Source of the DNA: Pleurotus djamor
Lineage: Eukaryota; Basidiomycota; Agaricomycetes; Agaricales; Pleurotaceae
DNA: 64,000 bases
Direction: 5' to 3'
Assembly: GCA_029747585.1 (NCBI GenBank)
Contig: JAPEVF010000061.1
Span: 1 to 64,000, forward strand
In this document: in pieces, positions 34,368 through 46,868 of the stretch
Layout of the letters: each line of letters opens with the position of its first letter
Numbering within the stretch: the first letter of the stretch is position 1
Translations under genes and position numbers: made by a program
The notes under the pieces: model-generated
The model's database searches: none
The model's input: the letters and a program-made list of their open reading frames with translations, nothing else
What the model was told of the DNA's origin: nothing

Positions 34368-36827
34368 ATGTCGATTTACTCTCAAGGTCATTACTCTCAA
34401 AACTACCACCACAGTTACCCTCAGCCCCCCGCCCATGGTTATCCGCACTATCCTCCTTATCCTCCCCCGGCGGCGGCGCCAGTTCCCCATGTTGACCCGG
34501 TCTCGTTTCGTCGGGACTTTACTGCCCGCCTCGCAGAGCTCACAGTAAACTCACGCCCAATCATCCAGAATCTGTCAATGCTCGCTCAAGAATGCTCAAG
34601 GTTCGCAGAAATCGTGACNTCAAGCCTCGAAACACATATTCGGAGGGTGAGTCNTNTTTCATTTTCGGTTGGTCATTGAAACATCCAGTGGACAATCCGG
34701 GAAGTTTCTGGTGGAATATTTCGCTGGCTCGCTGCCNATGTTCTATGTACATAGTNCTTAGTTGTTTAGCTTGAGCACAAACCACTAAGAGGACAGTCCG
34801 ATGAAATATGCTAAAATTCCTCTNNCNTCNNNNCTCNTTGCGACCTGCCACGCTATCTCGTTCCANGGACCGCTGACTCATCATTTCCATTTTTGGTCTT
34901 GTAGGTCCCACCTTGGATGAAGNTGCCCGCATTCTACCTTATGGACGCCATATCGAAGAACGTGTACGAGCCGTATGCTCGACTCTTCGCTGCCATCGTC
35001 ATCCCCTTGTTCCTTGAATCCTACAACCAGGTCGACGCTGCTACTCGGAGCAAGATGGAAGAAATGCTNNTGACTTGGAGGACCGGATCCCCATCAGGCA
35101 AAGAACTCTTTGGCGTCGCGCCTCAGGTGGCAATAGAGCGAGGCGTGTGGGGGGATGGAGGCTCAATAGGCAACTAACGTACGGCCTATACCTTCATCTA
35201 TCACCCTTCTTCTCACTGCCTTGCAGAACAACTTTTACACNGGNTCCGGCCAAATCACCAAAGCNCAAGTNCTCAGCGAACTCGAATTTACCCTTGGCCA
35301 GAAAGAGCGAGCTCTGCAAACNAACCCNTACGATTCAGTGTCCCGNCACCATGTCAANATNTTACACCAAGTATGTCNCCCTTTTCNAGATNTGTTGTTN
35401 ATGTCGCTTACNTCCCCNNCCNGCAGCTTCGCAAAATAATTGAGGTTGGAGTCTCTCAGGACGAATTACANCAGATTTTGTCACANNTGCGCAGTCTCAT
35501 GAAGGCAGCTGCTCCGCCCAGTGCGCCTCCCCCNCCCCAGCCTCAATGGCAGCAANCTCAGGCGTCTTACTCNGGCCCTCCTCATCCAACACCAACACCA
35601 AACTTTCATCAACCTGCNCCTGCCTACCCTGTACCTTCGGTCCAAGCAAAAACAGGAACTGTTCCGTTGCTGTTTCCNAGTTCTTCCAACACCCCTGCTG
35701 CCTCTGTACCTAATGTCGGTAGTATTCAGAACTTATTATCTACTTTGGTCAAAGCTGGTGTCGTTCGCAATGGGACTCCGACCGCTGGCGGGTCTTCTTC
35801 CTCGGACTCAGCTCAGAAATCTGAGCCTATTGACTTAGAGAAAGAATCAACCAGGTCGTATCGNAAAGCCGTTCTCAGTCAGAAAGTCAAGTTGACGAAC
35901 GCTGATCTCACGAAGTGAGTAGTCCTCCTCATCACCCCANCAGTATCGGTTCTGATATAATGTTCCNAGAAAACGCCTAGATATCACGTCACTGCTTTAC
36001 AAACGTCTACCCTCTCAGTGCAAGCAATGTGGACTCCGCTTCCCTGACTCCGCCTTGGGCAAGAAGGACCTGGAAGACCATTTGGATATGCATTTTAGAC
36101 AGAACCGCAAAGCGTCNCAAAATTTAGGAAGAGGTCATAGCCGCGCTTGGTTTGTCGGAATTGAGGTTCGTCTCTTCCNCTTTCGNTTCCTTGTTCAATG
36201 ACTAAATAGCCTCACTTTCAGGATTGGGTGAATGAGTCGAGTAGTGCNAAAGGCAAAGGACGTGATGATGGACATCGACCTATGAATTCCAAGGCTGCCG
36301 CTGCGGCTGATCTGGCTAAACGTGATGCCGAACTGCGAGCTCAGTTTGTGGTCGTACCACCAGGTGATGAGGCGAAATCGATCTCGTGTCCCATTTGTAA
36401 GGAAACACTTAAGTCTGAATTCCTGGAAGACGACGAAGAATGGGTTTGGAAGAATGCAGTTATGAAGGAGGACCGAGTACGTCTTCGTCTTTCCGGTTCC
36501 AGATCGTCATCTGATCGACATGCAAAGGTTTACCATGCTACGTGTCATGCTGAGGCAATATCTTCGACAAATACACTGGCTGCTCGACTCCGGAGTGATG
36601 TAGCAAATGGATCGCGATCGTCTACTCCTGATGTGACACGCTCAACGCCCCCGAAATCCTCAGTATTGTCCAGTCTCAAANCAGGTTTGAGGTCTTCTCT
36701 ATCGCCTTCACCAGAGTCTGCAGTCGCTGGCGTAAAGCGTAAGGTAGAAAGTGATGATCCTCTCGTGAAAGGTGAGCCTGATGGCACACCACCACTAAAG
36801 AAGTTGGCACTTTCTGTCTCTGAATGA
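34368..36827 (+). CDS. PCF11: Pre-mRNA cleavage complex II subunit Pcf11
   Basis: The ATG at 34368 begins a Tyr/Pro/His-rich leader (MSIYSQGHYSQNYHHSYPQP). A CTD-interacting domain of about 140 residues follows: FRRDFTARLAELTVNSRPII, LSMLAQECSRFAEIV, VPPWMKLPAFYLMDAISKNV and RLFAAIVIPLFLESYNQVD. A Gln/Pro-rich linker leads to a short GSIQNLLSTLVKAGVVR motif. The C-terminus has two zinc fingers: CKQCGLRF..DHLDMHFRQNRK, then SCPICKETLKSEFLEDDEEW with a distal YHATCH, as in Pcf11. A Ser-rich, Lys/Arg tail (AGVKRKVESDD) ends at 36827. The protein binds Ser2-phosphorylated Pol II CTD and couples 3'-end cleavage to transcription termination. Six or more introns of about 50-60 nt. Confidence 0.92.
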
Positions 36828-37101
36828 NCACTGCANCGTGGCTGACGACTTTGAGCGTGTGTGTTAAACGTTCTTTGGCATTNNCNNNCNGCATTTCCCT
36901 TCGTCTTTCATCTTAAAGCAATTGTATCATCACCTCAGNCATNACATATCGTATTCATCAGTATTCTATTCGTACTTATATCCTGCAACAACGAACCATC
37001 CATAGATAACAATGTCATACCAATAGTACAATGAGGATCACCTTGCTCGATATTTCGTCTATTCTCTCCCAGTACATATCAAATAAAATAAAGCGGTAAG
37101 A

Positions 37102-38840
37102 TCANGCAACAGTCACATCAACATCCGGACCAGANATGATGGCCTTNATAACGCCTTTACCATCTTCGCTCTTNCCNTTTCTTGTGGCCTTGAAAGCNGT
37201 GATGGCGTCGTTGAAAGCNAAGCTNNTGGATCAGCCACTTANTGAGCATNATGAAACAGAGGTGANTGGAGTGCACGCACCGATGGGTGACCAGGGGCTT
37301 GAGGTCGACTTTCCCCGCAGCGACAAGGGAAATGGCAAGCTGATAGTCACCAGGCTGTGTGTTTCTTAGTGACNTATACGGGGTGGGATAAATGGCAGGA
37401 CATACACCGTAACGGAATGATCCTTTGTATACCAATTCCTTAACCATGAGCATGGCGACGTTCACCGTGATGTTGGGGTTGCCCATACCCACCTAAGAAG
37501 TTAAGGCAGATATGAGATCTCGGCACGAAGTTTGGATAACACGACCAGAACCTACTTGGACAAAGGTACCTCCAGTCTTCGCTATGAAAAACCCAGTTTG
37601 GATGGAGGGTTCAGCACCACTGGCATCTAGTACCAGGTCAACGCCGTTTGGTCCTCGTTCCTCGATTCCAAGTTGTTTCTTCATTTCATCGGCGTTCCGT
37701 CGGCTGTAATCTAGTCGACTTTCTCCTTCGATCGGCTTTACTGGGAGGTAAACGTCGGTGGCGGCATAGTTCTTGGCGAACTCGAGACGTTCTGGGACGA
37801 TATCGACTCCAATGACACGCTTGGCACCAAGAGCACGAGCGACGGCCATACACAAGAGGCCAACAGGTCCACAGCCAAAGATAGCGATAGATTGGCCGGA
37901 ACGGAAGCCTCCGAGGTTTGATACAGAGTGGATTGCGACAGAGAGCGGTTCCATCTGAGAGNNACTGATCAAACAATATCTTGGACGATAGGGACGAATT
38001 TAACGAACCATAGCACCATCTTCAAGAGTGACATTCTCGGGAAGTAGGTACGCAAGATCGGCTGGAAGGCGATAATACCGACCNAGAGTACCATCATAAG
38101 GGGGAGTTGCTGCAAAGATGATATCTGCGCAGAGCTAGATCGGAAGTTAGGGATGCAGATGTTTTAACAATCGGTATCTCGGTACCTCGTAACGGCCTGC
38201 CTTGCAGTAATCACACTTTCCTAGAGTTTGGCTTGAGAAGAGGACCCTAGACGAGAACACAGAACACATACGACAGGTAGCACCCGGCTCCATGGCCACA
38301 CGATCACCAACTTTGAGGTGTTTGACATTAGAGCCAACTAATGGAGACAACCGGGAGATCAAGTTGCGTCCGAGTTTGTCTCAATCGCTGCGACACACCT
38401 TTGGAGACAATGCCGGCCGATTCGTGACCAAGGACCTTGGAGTCGATAGTCAGGTATGAAGGCCTAGCAAACCACGCTGGACTACCGTACCATCGGCTTC
38501 TCAACCACGAAGTCCCCTATACGGCCATGCACAAGATAATGAACCTTCACAGTCATTATTAGCCATCTTAGGGCAAAGCGTCGTCAATGAAAGCAGGTTA
38601 CATCAGAACCGCATATCCCTTATATCGATCGTAAGTAAACAAGATTCTGAAGGAGATGCAAAGCTAAAAGCTAACCTGTCTTCTTCACTTCGACCAACAC
38701 CTCGTCAGCACCGACTAGCGGTGATAAGATCAATCAACAATGATGATAACATGGCCAAATGACGCACTCTCAGGAATGGGACGCTCCTCATAGACAACAT
38801 CTTCGATTGCCTTCAACACGAAAGATGGGTTATCTGACAT
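37102..38840 (-). CDS. Zinc-dependent polyol (xylitol/sorbitol/L-arabinitol) dehydrogenase
   Basis: The ATG at 38840 starts MSDNPSFVLKAIEDVVYEER. Small introns split the N-terminal half: GADEVLVEVKKT, GICGSDVHYLVHGRIGDFVV and LGHESAGIVSK carry the catalytic zinc Cys, His and Glu. GDRVAMEPGATCRKCDYCKA holds the structural-zinc cysteines; the R|K join needs the GTATGT donor. The NAD-binding Rossmann motif is IAIFGCGPVGLLCMAVARAL, followed by AKRVIGVDIVPERLEFAKN with the Asp that favours NAD over NADP. VDLVLDASGAEPSIQTGFF and KELVYKGSFRYG follow, ending VDVTVA. The enzyme oxidises xylitol, sorbitol or L-arabinitol to the ketose; which one cannot be decided here. The 3' end is N-rich. Confidence 0.88.
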
Positions 38841-39430
38841 TATAGGGAGTGGAACAAAGGTGGGGATTCGACCTCCTCATCCAAGCAGGGCCATTCAAAT
38901 ACGACGTTGCGGTCCGCCCATCCGTGCTGGACTTATCGCGGAGAAACCCTCGATGACCGAAGTCGAAGAGGTGGATAAACATAGAGGCTGGGCCGTTGGA
39001 AGTGTTGACGTCGACGAACAACATCTCTACGTGTAGATTTATGGTTGTATAGGTTAAAATAGAAACTTCAATGGCTACGCTAAGGCAGGGGGAAGGGGAG
39101 AGTTGGCATGTTGTGGGTACCATTTGTAATGCGGGTAGGAAATAAAATGACATGAATTTCAAACACATGGAGTCATGTTCGTTGGGAAAGGTAACCAACG
39201 ATGGTGATACAACTAAGGTAAGAAAAGAGTGTGGTATGTGAAAGATAGAAAAGATCAAAAGAGTGGAGCGCATTGAGGAATAATACAATGACGAGGGATT
39301 AGAACTTTTGGGAGGAGGAACTTATGACAAATAAGGTATAGATATAATGCGATGTTCGAGTCCAAGCTAATAATCCTTGAAAGACGAAAAAAATGCCAAA
39401 GTCACACAGAGAAACGCACGTTTGAGTCCA
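38841..39430. promoter_or_regulatory. Intergenic region upstream of the polyol dehydrogenase
   Basis: This 590-bp gap lies between the dehydrogenase ATG and the stop codon of the next reverse-strand gene. It should contain that gene's 3' UTR and the dehydrogenase promoter. A 152-codon reverse-strand frame (39288-38830) covers most of it, but it starts at TTG, overlaps the dehydrogenase ATG, and has no domain or codon bias, so I do not call it. Confidence 0.45.
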
Positions 39431-42333
39431 TTATGAAAATGCAGTCTGCCGACGAGCAGCGGGAGGCTTTTTCCAATGTTGGTTAGCCTGCCCGTGCTCT
39501 TGCTTATGCGGGGTTGGCATGTAGTTAGGAAGAGCGCCATTTTGCGTTGGCAACGCTGTCCATGGGGACGGCTCGTGGGAGGCACCTTTGGAGCTGCGAC
39601 TAGATTCACCAGCGAACTTGGGTCGTCCACGTTCAGAATGAGCCCGGTCGTGATTGATCGATCCATGCGAGTGCCTCTGAGGGATAGATGCACTATGGGG
39701 TAATGAGGACGATGATCCAGTATGGTAGGGCGTCCGGTCCAAACTAAGGCCTGACGACGTGCGTTTAGACATGTTGAAGGAAGAGGGGGACATATCAGCG
39801 CTGCCTCTTCGAGAATGCGGAGAGGACGCGTTGCTTGGTTGATGGCGATGGTGCTCGCTACCGCTACTTCTTGCGCTTCCTTGACTACTTTCCCTCTGAC
39901 GCGAACTACGCCGATCTAAGCTTTGATCACGACTGGAGGTACTTGACTGCGTCGAGGCTCGCCGAGAGTATTGTTGCATCATGAAAGGAGGGGTAGGAGG
40001 GAGGAGGGGCATATCCATGTACGGCATCATATTGACACCGACAGCGCCGGGAAACATCATAGTGTTCATCGGACCCATCATCATAGGATTCATTGGCATC
40101 GCGTTCAAGCTAGGTTGGCTTCCATTCCACCCAAATTGCATGGGGGAACCGAAATACGGTGGGTAGTTGGGTGTAGTAGCCGCTCTTTCCAAGTCCGGTC
40201 TCGAATGATAAGACGCGCTGGAAAAACGCTTCTTCACGACGGGGTCGTCGCAATGATCGTGAGAGGCAGAGCTAGGAAGGTTGCTAGAGAAGGAGGCTCC
40301 GCCGGACAAACTGGGAGGTCGCGAACTACCTGGCGACGAACCACTGTTTGAGTTGGAAGAACGGTTGCCAGAGTTTGGCCCATGAGCAGACGCGGGTGAG
40401 AGCCCGTTGCTTCTGTGAGATATGTCAGTGCGAACAAAGAGTGATCATTAGAAAGAAACGAACATGGATGCTGAAGAGGGCTGTGAAGGCATTTGAATAC
40501 GTGGGTCGAAGGACGGCCTAGAAGTTCTCCTGTCTCCCGACCAGCCGTTCCGTTCGCTACCTTCTCGTACGGAACCCGCAGAAGAGGAAGCTAAACGCGG
40601 GATCTGAGAGGTTGAGTCCGCGCCGTCATCGAAACCAGCATAAGCTGCATCCCTTATAGCATTCGACGACCGACCCGCTCTCTGAGCTTCCCTTCGCATT
40701 CGGGCATTAGTGACTTCATCCCTCATGGCTTTCTCTCGCCGCTCCTTCTTCTCTATATCAGCACTTTCCCTCAAGCGTTTCTCCCTCTCCAAGGCCTCCC
40801 TCTCCCTCTGCAACTCGACACGCTCGCGCTCCCTGACTTTCTTCTCCTGCGCCAATTGGCGTCGGGCGTCTTCAATCTTGCTGCGTTCGGCTTCAAGAGC
40901 CCGCCTAGCCTCTTCCTCACGCAAGAACTTCAGCTTGTCTGCACGTCGCATCCTTGTGCGTTGAGCGTAGCCCAAGGGAACACTGTCTGATACATCTTCA
41001 GCCCAGCGCACACCACGCTTGACCCCAGGTGCTTGCGATTCGGGGGAGGCTATGGGAACTGCATTGTCTTCTTCGGGAGCGGGAGGGTTCACAGTAGCAG
41101 GAGAGTCCGACTGCGTTAACTCTGTCCGAGGATCACTGACAGTGTGTTCAAGGCGTAGAGGAGACGGTGAGGGAGCGTATGAAAGCGACAGAGCGGGGAC
41201 TACACAGGGAGGAGATCAGTATCATGCAAGAACATCGGTGCACGGGGAAACGAACCATCACTAAATTCAAGTCTTTCGAAGTCGGGGGCTGGGGTAGGTT
41301 GAGAGTCCATCGGGGACGCGAAGTCAAAGCCAGCAGCCGCCTCCAGATATGCAGAATACTCGAGGTCCAGGACAGCAAAAGACGTGCCAGACACGGCTTT
41401 CCGAGTGACAGATCCATTCTCAAAGACCCAAACTGAGAATTTGTCTTCAAAACATGGTCGAGACAACCAACGCCGGATACCTGTGCTGGACCCTGACACT
41501 TGGACCTCTGATGAAGGGAAATGTATGTCAGCCTGCCAATCAATGTGTTGTGCGCGAGGCCGAACAAGGTTCCTTGAGGCAAAAATTCGTCTGTCAGGGT
41601 CCTCGACTCCAGACTTGCTATTCAGCCGCTGTGCAAGGTGTTTTCGAAACATGCATGTCGATAACGTGTCCGGATGCGCGATCCCTGATGGTGGATTGCA
41701 TGATATCGGGAATAGAGGGCGTCCGGGCACATTCACAAATGGTCGAGATGTCAGCGGAGGGTGAAGACCGCCGTCCTGTGCGGGTATGGGGGATGAGTAT
41801 ATGGGACGAGTTGGGGTGGAATGGGCATCGGAAGAGTGCGCAGACTCCGAGGGGAAATCCAGGTCTCGGGAAGAACGTTGTTGGTGCTGTAGCCGAGATG
41901 CCGACGAAGCAGGAGATTTGTTGCCTGGTGGCGGGGGCAGGATAGATGGAACAGGCGGGAGGGGGTAATCTGGATCAAACCTCTGGTCGTTGTCACCAGC
42001 GATAGAGACCCGCGAATGGTTGTGGTGGGAGCGCTTCAAGGTGCCTGACTTCACGGTGCCAAGCCAAGATTTCCATGACTTTTTCGTGAAGGAGCGCGAC
42101 AACGGGGATTCTTCGTCAGGTGTCTGTATACTCCCTGAAGCTGTGGACGAGGAGGAGGATTGAGCATGATCAGCCGTATGGGCGAGAAGCGACGGTATTG
42201 GCGGAAGCGAGGTAGTGGGTGTCGTAACCGGTGGGATCGTCAAGGTGGTCACCGCAAGAGGCTGCGGGGGGTGTTGCTTCTGGGATTCTCGCTTTTCACG
42301 TCTTGGAAGAAATACAGATGCGAAGCGGCGCAT
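39431..42333 (-). CDS. Unrecognised fungal protein with central coiled coil and Met/Ser-rich tail
   Basis: Three exons join in frame: 42333 to about 41269, then to about 40463, then to 39431. Joins are FSD|VPALSLSYAP (GTTCGT donor, about 61-nt intron) and SSASI|SNGLSPAS. The N-terminus (MRRFASVFLPRREKRESQKQ) is basic; a long Ser/Pro region follows. A globular-looking part includes SGIAHPDTLSTCMFRKHLAQ, IDWQADIHFPSSEVQVSG and KFSVWVFENGSVTRKAVSGT. The middle is a charged coiled coil of about 110 residues (KLKFLREEEARRALEAERSK). The C-terminus has a Met-rich patch (NPMMMGPMNTMMFPGAVGVN), then Ser/Arg/His-rich sequence. I do not recognise a family. Length is about 900 residues. A scaffold or polarity role is only a guess from composition. 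Confidence 0.75.
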
Positions 42334-42609
42334 TGTGTATGTATTAAGCTTTCATAAGAGAAGGGGGGAACTTGAAGGTAAACGGTCGGGGAGGAAGAGG
42401 GGTAGAAGAAGCGTGCAGAACGGTGAGAACGACGAGGAAAGGGCAGTGGGGGCGGAGATGGTGGTGGTCGGGGAGCAAGGAGGGTCAAGAGCAAGAATGG
42501 GAGGGGCGGGTTGGGGGTTGGAACAGGGATCAGTTCATGATGGTGGTTCGGGTGAGAGAACTGACGCAAAATCCTCACAAAAACACAAGTCAGAATTACA
42601 CTACTATAA

Positions 42610-45076
42610 TTAGTCATCATCCTCCTCGTCTAATATTAGCTCTTCATCTTGGCCACCACGCATCCTCTTCTCCTTCCCTGGTGGCCTGTACCGTTTCTGC
42701 TTCCATCGCGTCGCAAGTCTTTTCTCGTAACCTTCCACGACGCTTAAAACATATCCAGGTGCTACGCCAACTATTTTCCCAGACCTCTCCAAAAACAATT
42801 CAATGTCCTCTTCAAGACTTCCAAATACATCTCGGGCGTGGTAGATTGCATATGCCTCGGCCGGTCGCAATGCAGTCTGATCACCCTCGTGGGTTGATTC
42901 AGATGCGACATTGGCGCGGAGATCTGGCCCGTGCGTTACTCGGCTGTTCGAACATTCTTGCACGTTCATACGCGAACCCAGGGGAAAGAACCGGTTCAGT
43001 ACGGGTTCCCCAACTGTCATTGGTTGCTCTCGTCAGTTCCGTCATCGATTTCCGGATCAGTTCCCCGAGACATGCTCACATAACTTTGGATCCACCCAGT
43101 CGCCGACGAGCGATCGTTGGCAAAAGTCTAGATACTTGTCAAGCACCTCGTCGCTGAGATCAGTTACTGAACTGCCCAACGCAACATCATGTCAGGTTGA
43201 GTATACTCCATCCAAACACAAAGGAGACTGACGCAGGTGCCGATGCGGAGAAAAGGTGCTCCGGCGAGGTTTCTTCAGCAACATTCGTCGTTTTTACGAT
43301 GTTTATGAAATCGGCAAGGCGAGGCATCCATGTCGCTGGATCGTCGCCGCTTGTGGGCACCCTGTTCAAGCCTGCCCTCAGTTTGTATTGAGAAGTAGAA
43401 ACACACATAACGAGCCTGCTGTATCCGTCTAGCCCATAAACCATTTTCAGAACCATAACAGTCAGAGCTGCGAAAGCCACCTCCGGAGGTATATTGTCAA
43501 ACTTATACCCTTGAGGATGGCTTTTCGCTAGGCGAGCCAACTCCGGGGACAAACGACGATGCAGCAAAAGAGGCAACGAGAGGGCTCCAGCAAGCCGTTT
43601 CGTGAGTGCGTAAAGGGTGGCTGAAAGAGGTTTAGTTAGATCATCTGCAATCCCCAGCAGCCAAGTTACGTACGTGTTNCCCCCCATGCACCTGGTGACA
43701 CGCCATAACAAGGGCCCACCATTGGCTTCAGGGGTAGGAACCTTGTAACGAACCTTCAGCTGCTTGGCTAGGTGCGAAACTAGCGCGTGAAGCCCCAGAA
43801 CACGAGGTGGGTGCTACGAGCCGATATACCATTTGAGGCAGAGTCAGGGGAATCCGATGAAGGGGCTCACAGCTGGGGATAGGGAGAGAACATTATACTT
43901 CGTAAGATGGCGGGTCATCTCGCGGGGTAACAAGCGCAGCACCTCAAGATACGGAAGCTTGTATGCCTCGATCAAACTAGAAGGCGCAAGGTTAATCCTG
44001 GATCCTGAGTTAATAAAACGGAACACGAACTTACTTGATGATGTCAATATACATAACAGGCACTCTCAACGTCCATAACGCAAGGACTAGGACCGATAGG
44101 GTCCCTTGCAGGCCTTCCTGGGGACGACGAGTGGGTGGGCGACCAGCCTTTCTTTCTGGTTCCCCTTCGTCTCCTTGCTGAGGCTTCTCCTCATCTTCAT
44201 CCTCGGAGCTAGACGATGAAGGCTCGCTATTTTCGTAGAGAAGTTGTTCAAGTTCTGGGTCTTCAACATCTTTCAGGTGGATCGGATTTGGTAGGTCGTC
44301 GTCTTCGGACTGAGGGCCTCCATCTTCGCTACGTTCCCCTGTCGTGACGCGTCCTCCTTTGGGTGGAGGTGGTGTGCTGATCATGTTCTGTGCGTGGTTA
44401 TAGGGCTCCGGCGGAGGAGGGTTAGGCAGACGAGCCAGATGCAAGGCCCAGATATCCCTACAGACGGCCTGAGGGTATTCTAAGTTTAAACAAGGACACA
44501 GATGGGAAACAACGCATGCTTACTTCGAACTCGGGCGGCAGTGCCCATTCCTTGATCAAGAAGGCTATTTGAAGGCGAAGTATGAGTTGTTGACACTGGT
44601 AGTAGTGATAATGCCCTCTGGCGCCATGATACACTGATGTCTGTTTAGTGTGAGTTCATACATAAGTGGGCTTGGAAGGACGCACACTGAGCATCAGTCG
44701 TCATCCTCGTCGAAATTTTGTCTGCCTTGATAGCACGCTTCCTTAGAGCATGTGGACCGATTTCCTCGTCGGCTGCCTCGTTACGATAGTTCTAACATTA
44801 GAACGGTGGTGTTCACAGGGATTCCACGGTTGTCGTATCGTGCCAAGACGCATGTTGGTAGAGGAATATGAACGGAGGAACGTATCGCGGGATCGAGGTG
44901 GAAAAGAAGTAAAGAGAGATCAGAGGTTTGGTTCGAGTCGCATACGCCGCAATGAATCACAATGAAGTGATCCATACCTGCATTACATGCCCTTCGCTAC
45001 ACACGATCAAACCGCTAGAGGGCTCCTTATGCCATTTTTTAGATTGACACACTGGACACCTGCGCTTCGGGGCCAT
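42610..45076 (-). CDS. RRN7: RNA polymerase I core factor subunit Rrn7 (TFIIB-like)
   Basis: The ATG at 45076 begins MAPKRRCPVCQSKKWHKEPS. With VCSEGHVMQ this forms a zinc ribbon of the C-x2-C...C-x3-H type. An intron of about 175 nt joins to NYRNEAADEEIGPHALRKRA, the family's HVxQNYRNE motif, then TDAQ|LYHGARGHYHYYQCQQLI and EWALPPEFE. Next come a long acidic Ser-rich insert (SEPSSSSSEDEDEEKPQQGD) and cyclin-like fold segments: VLVLALWTLRVPVMYIDIIK, YKLPYLEVLRLLPREMTRHL and YKFDNIPPEVAFAALTVMVL. The last exon ends in an acidic EEDDD. Rrn7/TAF1B recruits Pol I to the rDNA core promoter. The acidic insert is larger than in yeast. It is divergent from the ER J-protein gene. Confidence 0.88.
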
Positions 45077-45379
45077 GAGGGGATGGGAGAGAAAGTGCAC
45101 AGTAACTTTCAAGTGATGAAGCCAAACCTAGAGGTTGACGTTGGGCGTTGAGCAAACTGACTGAACGTTGAAGGAGACGCCAAAGCGCGAAGAGTGACTA
45201 GGAAGATCGCGTTTACGTAATTCGCATACTAGAGTAGCTATCACGTGCAGGATGGGACCGCGCTGGCACTAGGACCGCCAACGCTGAAACTTGTTCTACC
45301 ATTTTCTCTTCCTAGATACAGTTCATCGACTCAATCGGATTTCAACCGCTGCCGCGGCAAATCCTCCCTATTTTCCATT
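45077..45379. promoter_or_regulatory. Bidirectional promoter region, RRN7/ER J-protein
   Basis: About 300 bp separate the divergent start codons. CAACGTTGAA-type and AACGTTG elements recur around 45130-45170 (TTGACGTTGGGCGTTGAGC, ACTGAACGTTGAAGG). No TATA box is evident. The arrangement suggests a shared promoter. Confidence 0.4.
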
Positions 45380-46693
45380 ATGAGGCTTCTTTTTCTCTTC
45401 TCAATCATCCTGGTCCTCGCAACAACCATCTTGGCGTATGTCTTCCTGTTCATCGTTCCACGTCTATTATTGACCAAGCTTCGTCGGTACTTAGATGGGA
45501 GAAGGTTTGATACATTACCTGAGGGCTTCGCGCTATTTGGAGACTAATTGCGATGATGCAGGAAGACCACGAAATCTTTGACCTTGTCAGCGAGCTTGAA
45601 GCGGCGGAAGGCAAAGGGACAACATTCTACTCTTGGCTCGATGTTCCGTCTACGGCTTCGACGTCTGAGATTTCCAAAGCTTACAGGAAGCTGAGCATGC
45701 AGCTCCAGTACGTTCTGCCTGCGCTTGCGCTCGTATACTCGGACTAATCCTTCCGTCACATTAGCCCGGACAAAAATCCTGGTGTCAAGGGTATCCATGA
45801 ACGTTTTGCCAGGCTCGGTGTCATAACAGCCATCCTCAGAAAAGCAGAGAGTCGCGCTAGGTGCGTGCGGGATATCACCCCAGTTTCGCTTATACTAATT
45901 CGCGGATGCAGATACGACTTCTTCTACAAGAACGGTGTTCCTAAATGGCGTGGAACTGGTTACTACTACTCCCGTTTCCGTCCTGGCCTCGGGGTACGCT
46001 TTACCTCTATCCTCCTTTATTGGCTCTACTTATGCTTTCTTGTAGACGGTCCTCGTTTTCCTTACGATCCTCTCTTGCGGCCTCCAATATATCATCCAAC
46101 ATATGAGTTATGGCAATCATCTGAAGAGGATCGAACATATCGTCCAAGAGGCCCGTCTAGCTGCCTGGGGTCCCAAAATGATTCCTGGAGAAGGAGAGAA
46201 AAGAGTATGTCGTCGTTCGCATNTCCAGCACGACCGGATCCTCAATACATTCATCCCCATAGGTAAAGGTCAGCCTCGGCGGCTCCACGTACGATGAGGA
46301 CGGTTATGTCGTTCCCGGAAAGACGATTAGCATGGTCGTCCGCGGGCAAGACGTCTGGATTGTATGTCATCCTAAGGTTATCATAACATCTCACTGATCA
46401 ATGAAACCTTCCCTCAGCGCAATCCCGATGGCTCAGAGGAACCCATCAACGCGTCCACGGCGCCCAAACCCGCTCTCTCACAAACATGGTTCCCTGCCTT
46501 AATTCGATCAGCTGTGAACAAAGTTCTCCGACGCGAACAAGCCTCCGAGAAGCTCGACGATGGCGCTGATGCACTGTCAAATGATGACGAGGATACAGAC
46601 AGTGGTTCCGTCAGTCAATCCGAAAAGAGTCGCAGCGCTACACCAACTGCTAAAGTGGGTGGAAAGCGTAGAAAGGCCATCCGTAAAAAGTAG
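45380..46693 (+). CDS. ER membrane DnaJ protein (Erj5/DNAJC1-like)
   Basis: The ATG at 45380 gives MRLLFLFSIILVLATTILA, a signal peptide. The next exon starts EDHEIFDLVSELEAAEGKGT, then FYSWLDVPSTASTSEISKAY, the J-domain. The HPD tripeptide is split by an intron (QLH|PDKNPGV). ARYDFFYKNGVPKWRGTGYY and YSRFRPGLG lead to a transmembrane helix (TVLVFLTILSCGLQYII). The cytosolic part has MSYGNHLKRIEHIVQEARLA and ends in a Ser/Asp-rich region with basic GGKRRKAIRKK. The J-domain faces the ER lumen and stimulates BiP/Kar2. The exon 1-2 junction is uncertain: a GTATGT donor fits phase only if the acceptor is TTTGGAG at 45543. The stop is TAG 46691-46693. Confidence 0.83.
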
Positions 46694-46868
46694 TATGAGC
46701 TGTAGGATCCAGTCTNGGTCCTAGGACGTGTCCTAATTTATTTCGCNCTGCTGCAATAGACCGCAATAGACGTTACTCTACTACTTNATTNTTATTGATG
46801 ATGTCACNATCTTCCTGTGGGTGNTGCAANGATGTTGTTCCGTGTTTGCTCGGNCACCACCTTGCTTT

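Noticed and set aside
38830..39288. 152-codon reverse-strand frame upstream of the polyol dehydrogenase
   Set aside because: It begins at TTG, overlaps the dehydrogenase start codon, and shows no domain or signal peptide beyond random hydrophobic sequence.
42372..43157. 261-codon forward frame overlapping the RRN7 3' end
   Set aside because: It is antisense to conserved RRN7 exons, with low-complexity Arg/Gly sequence at its start.
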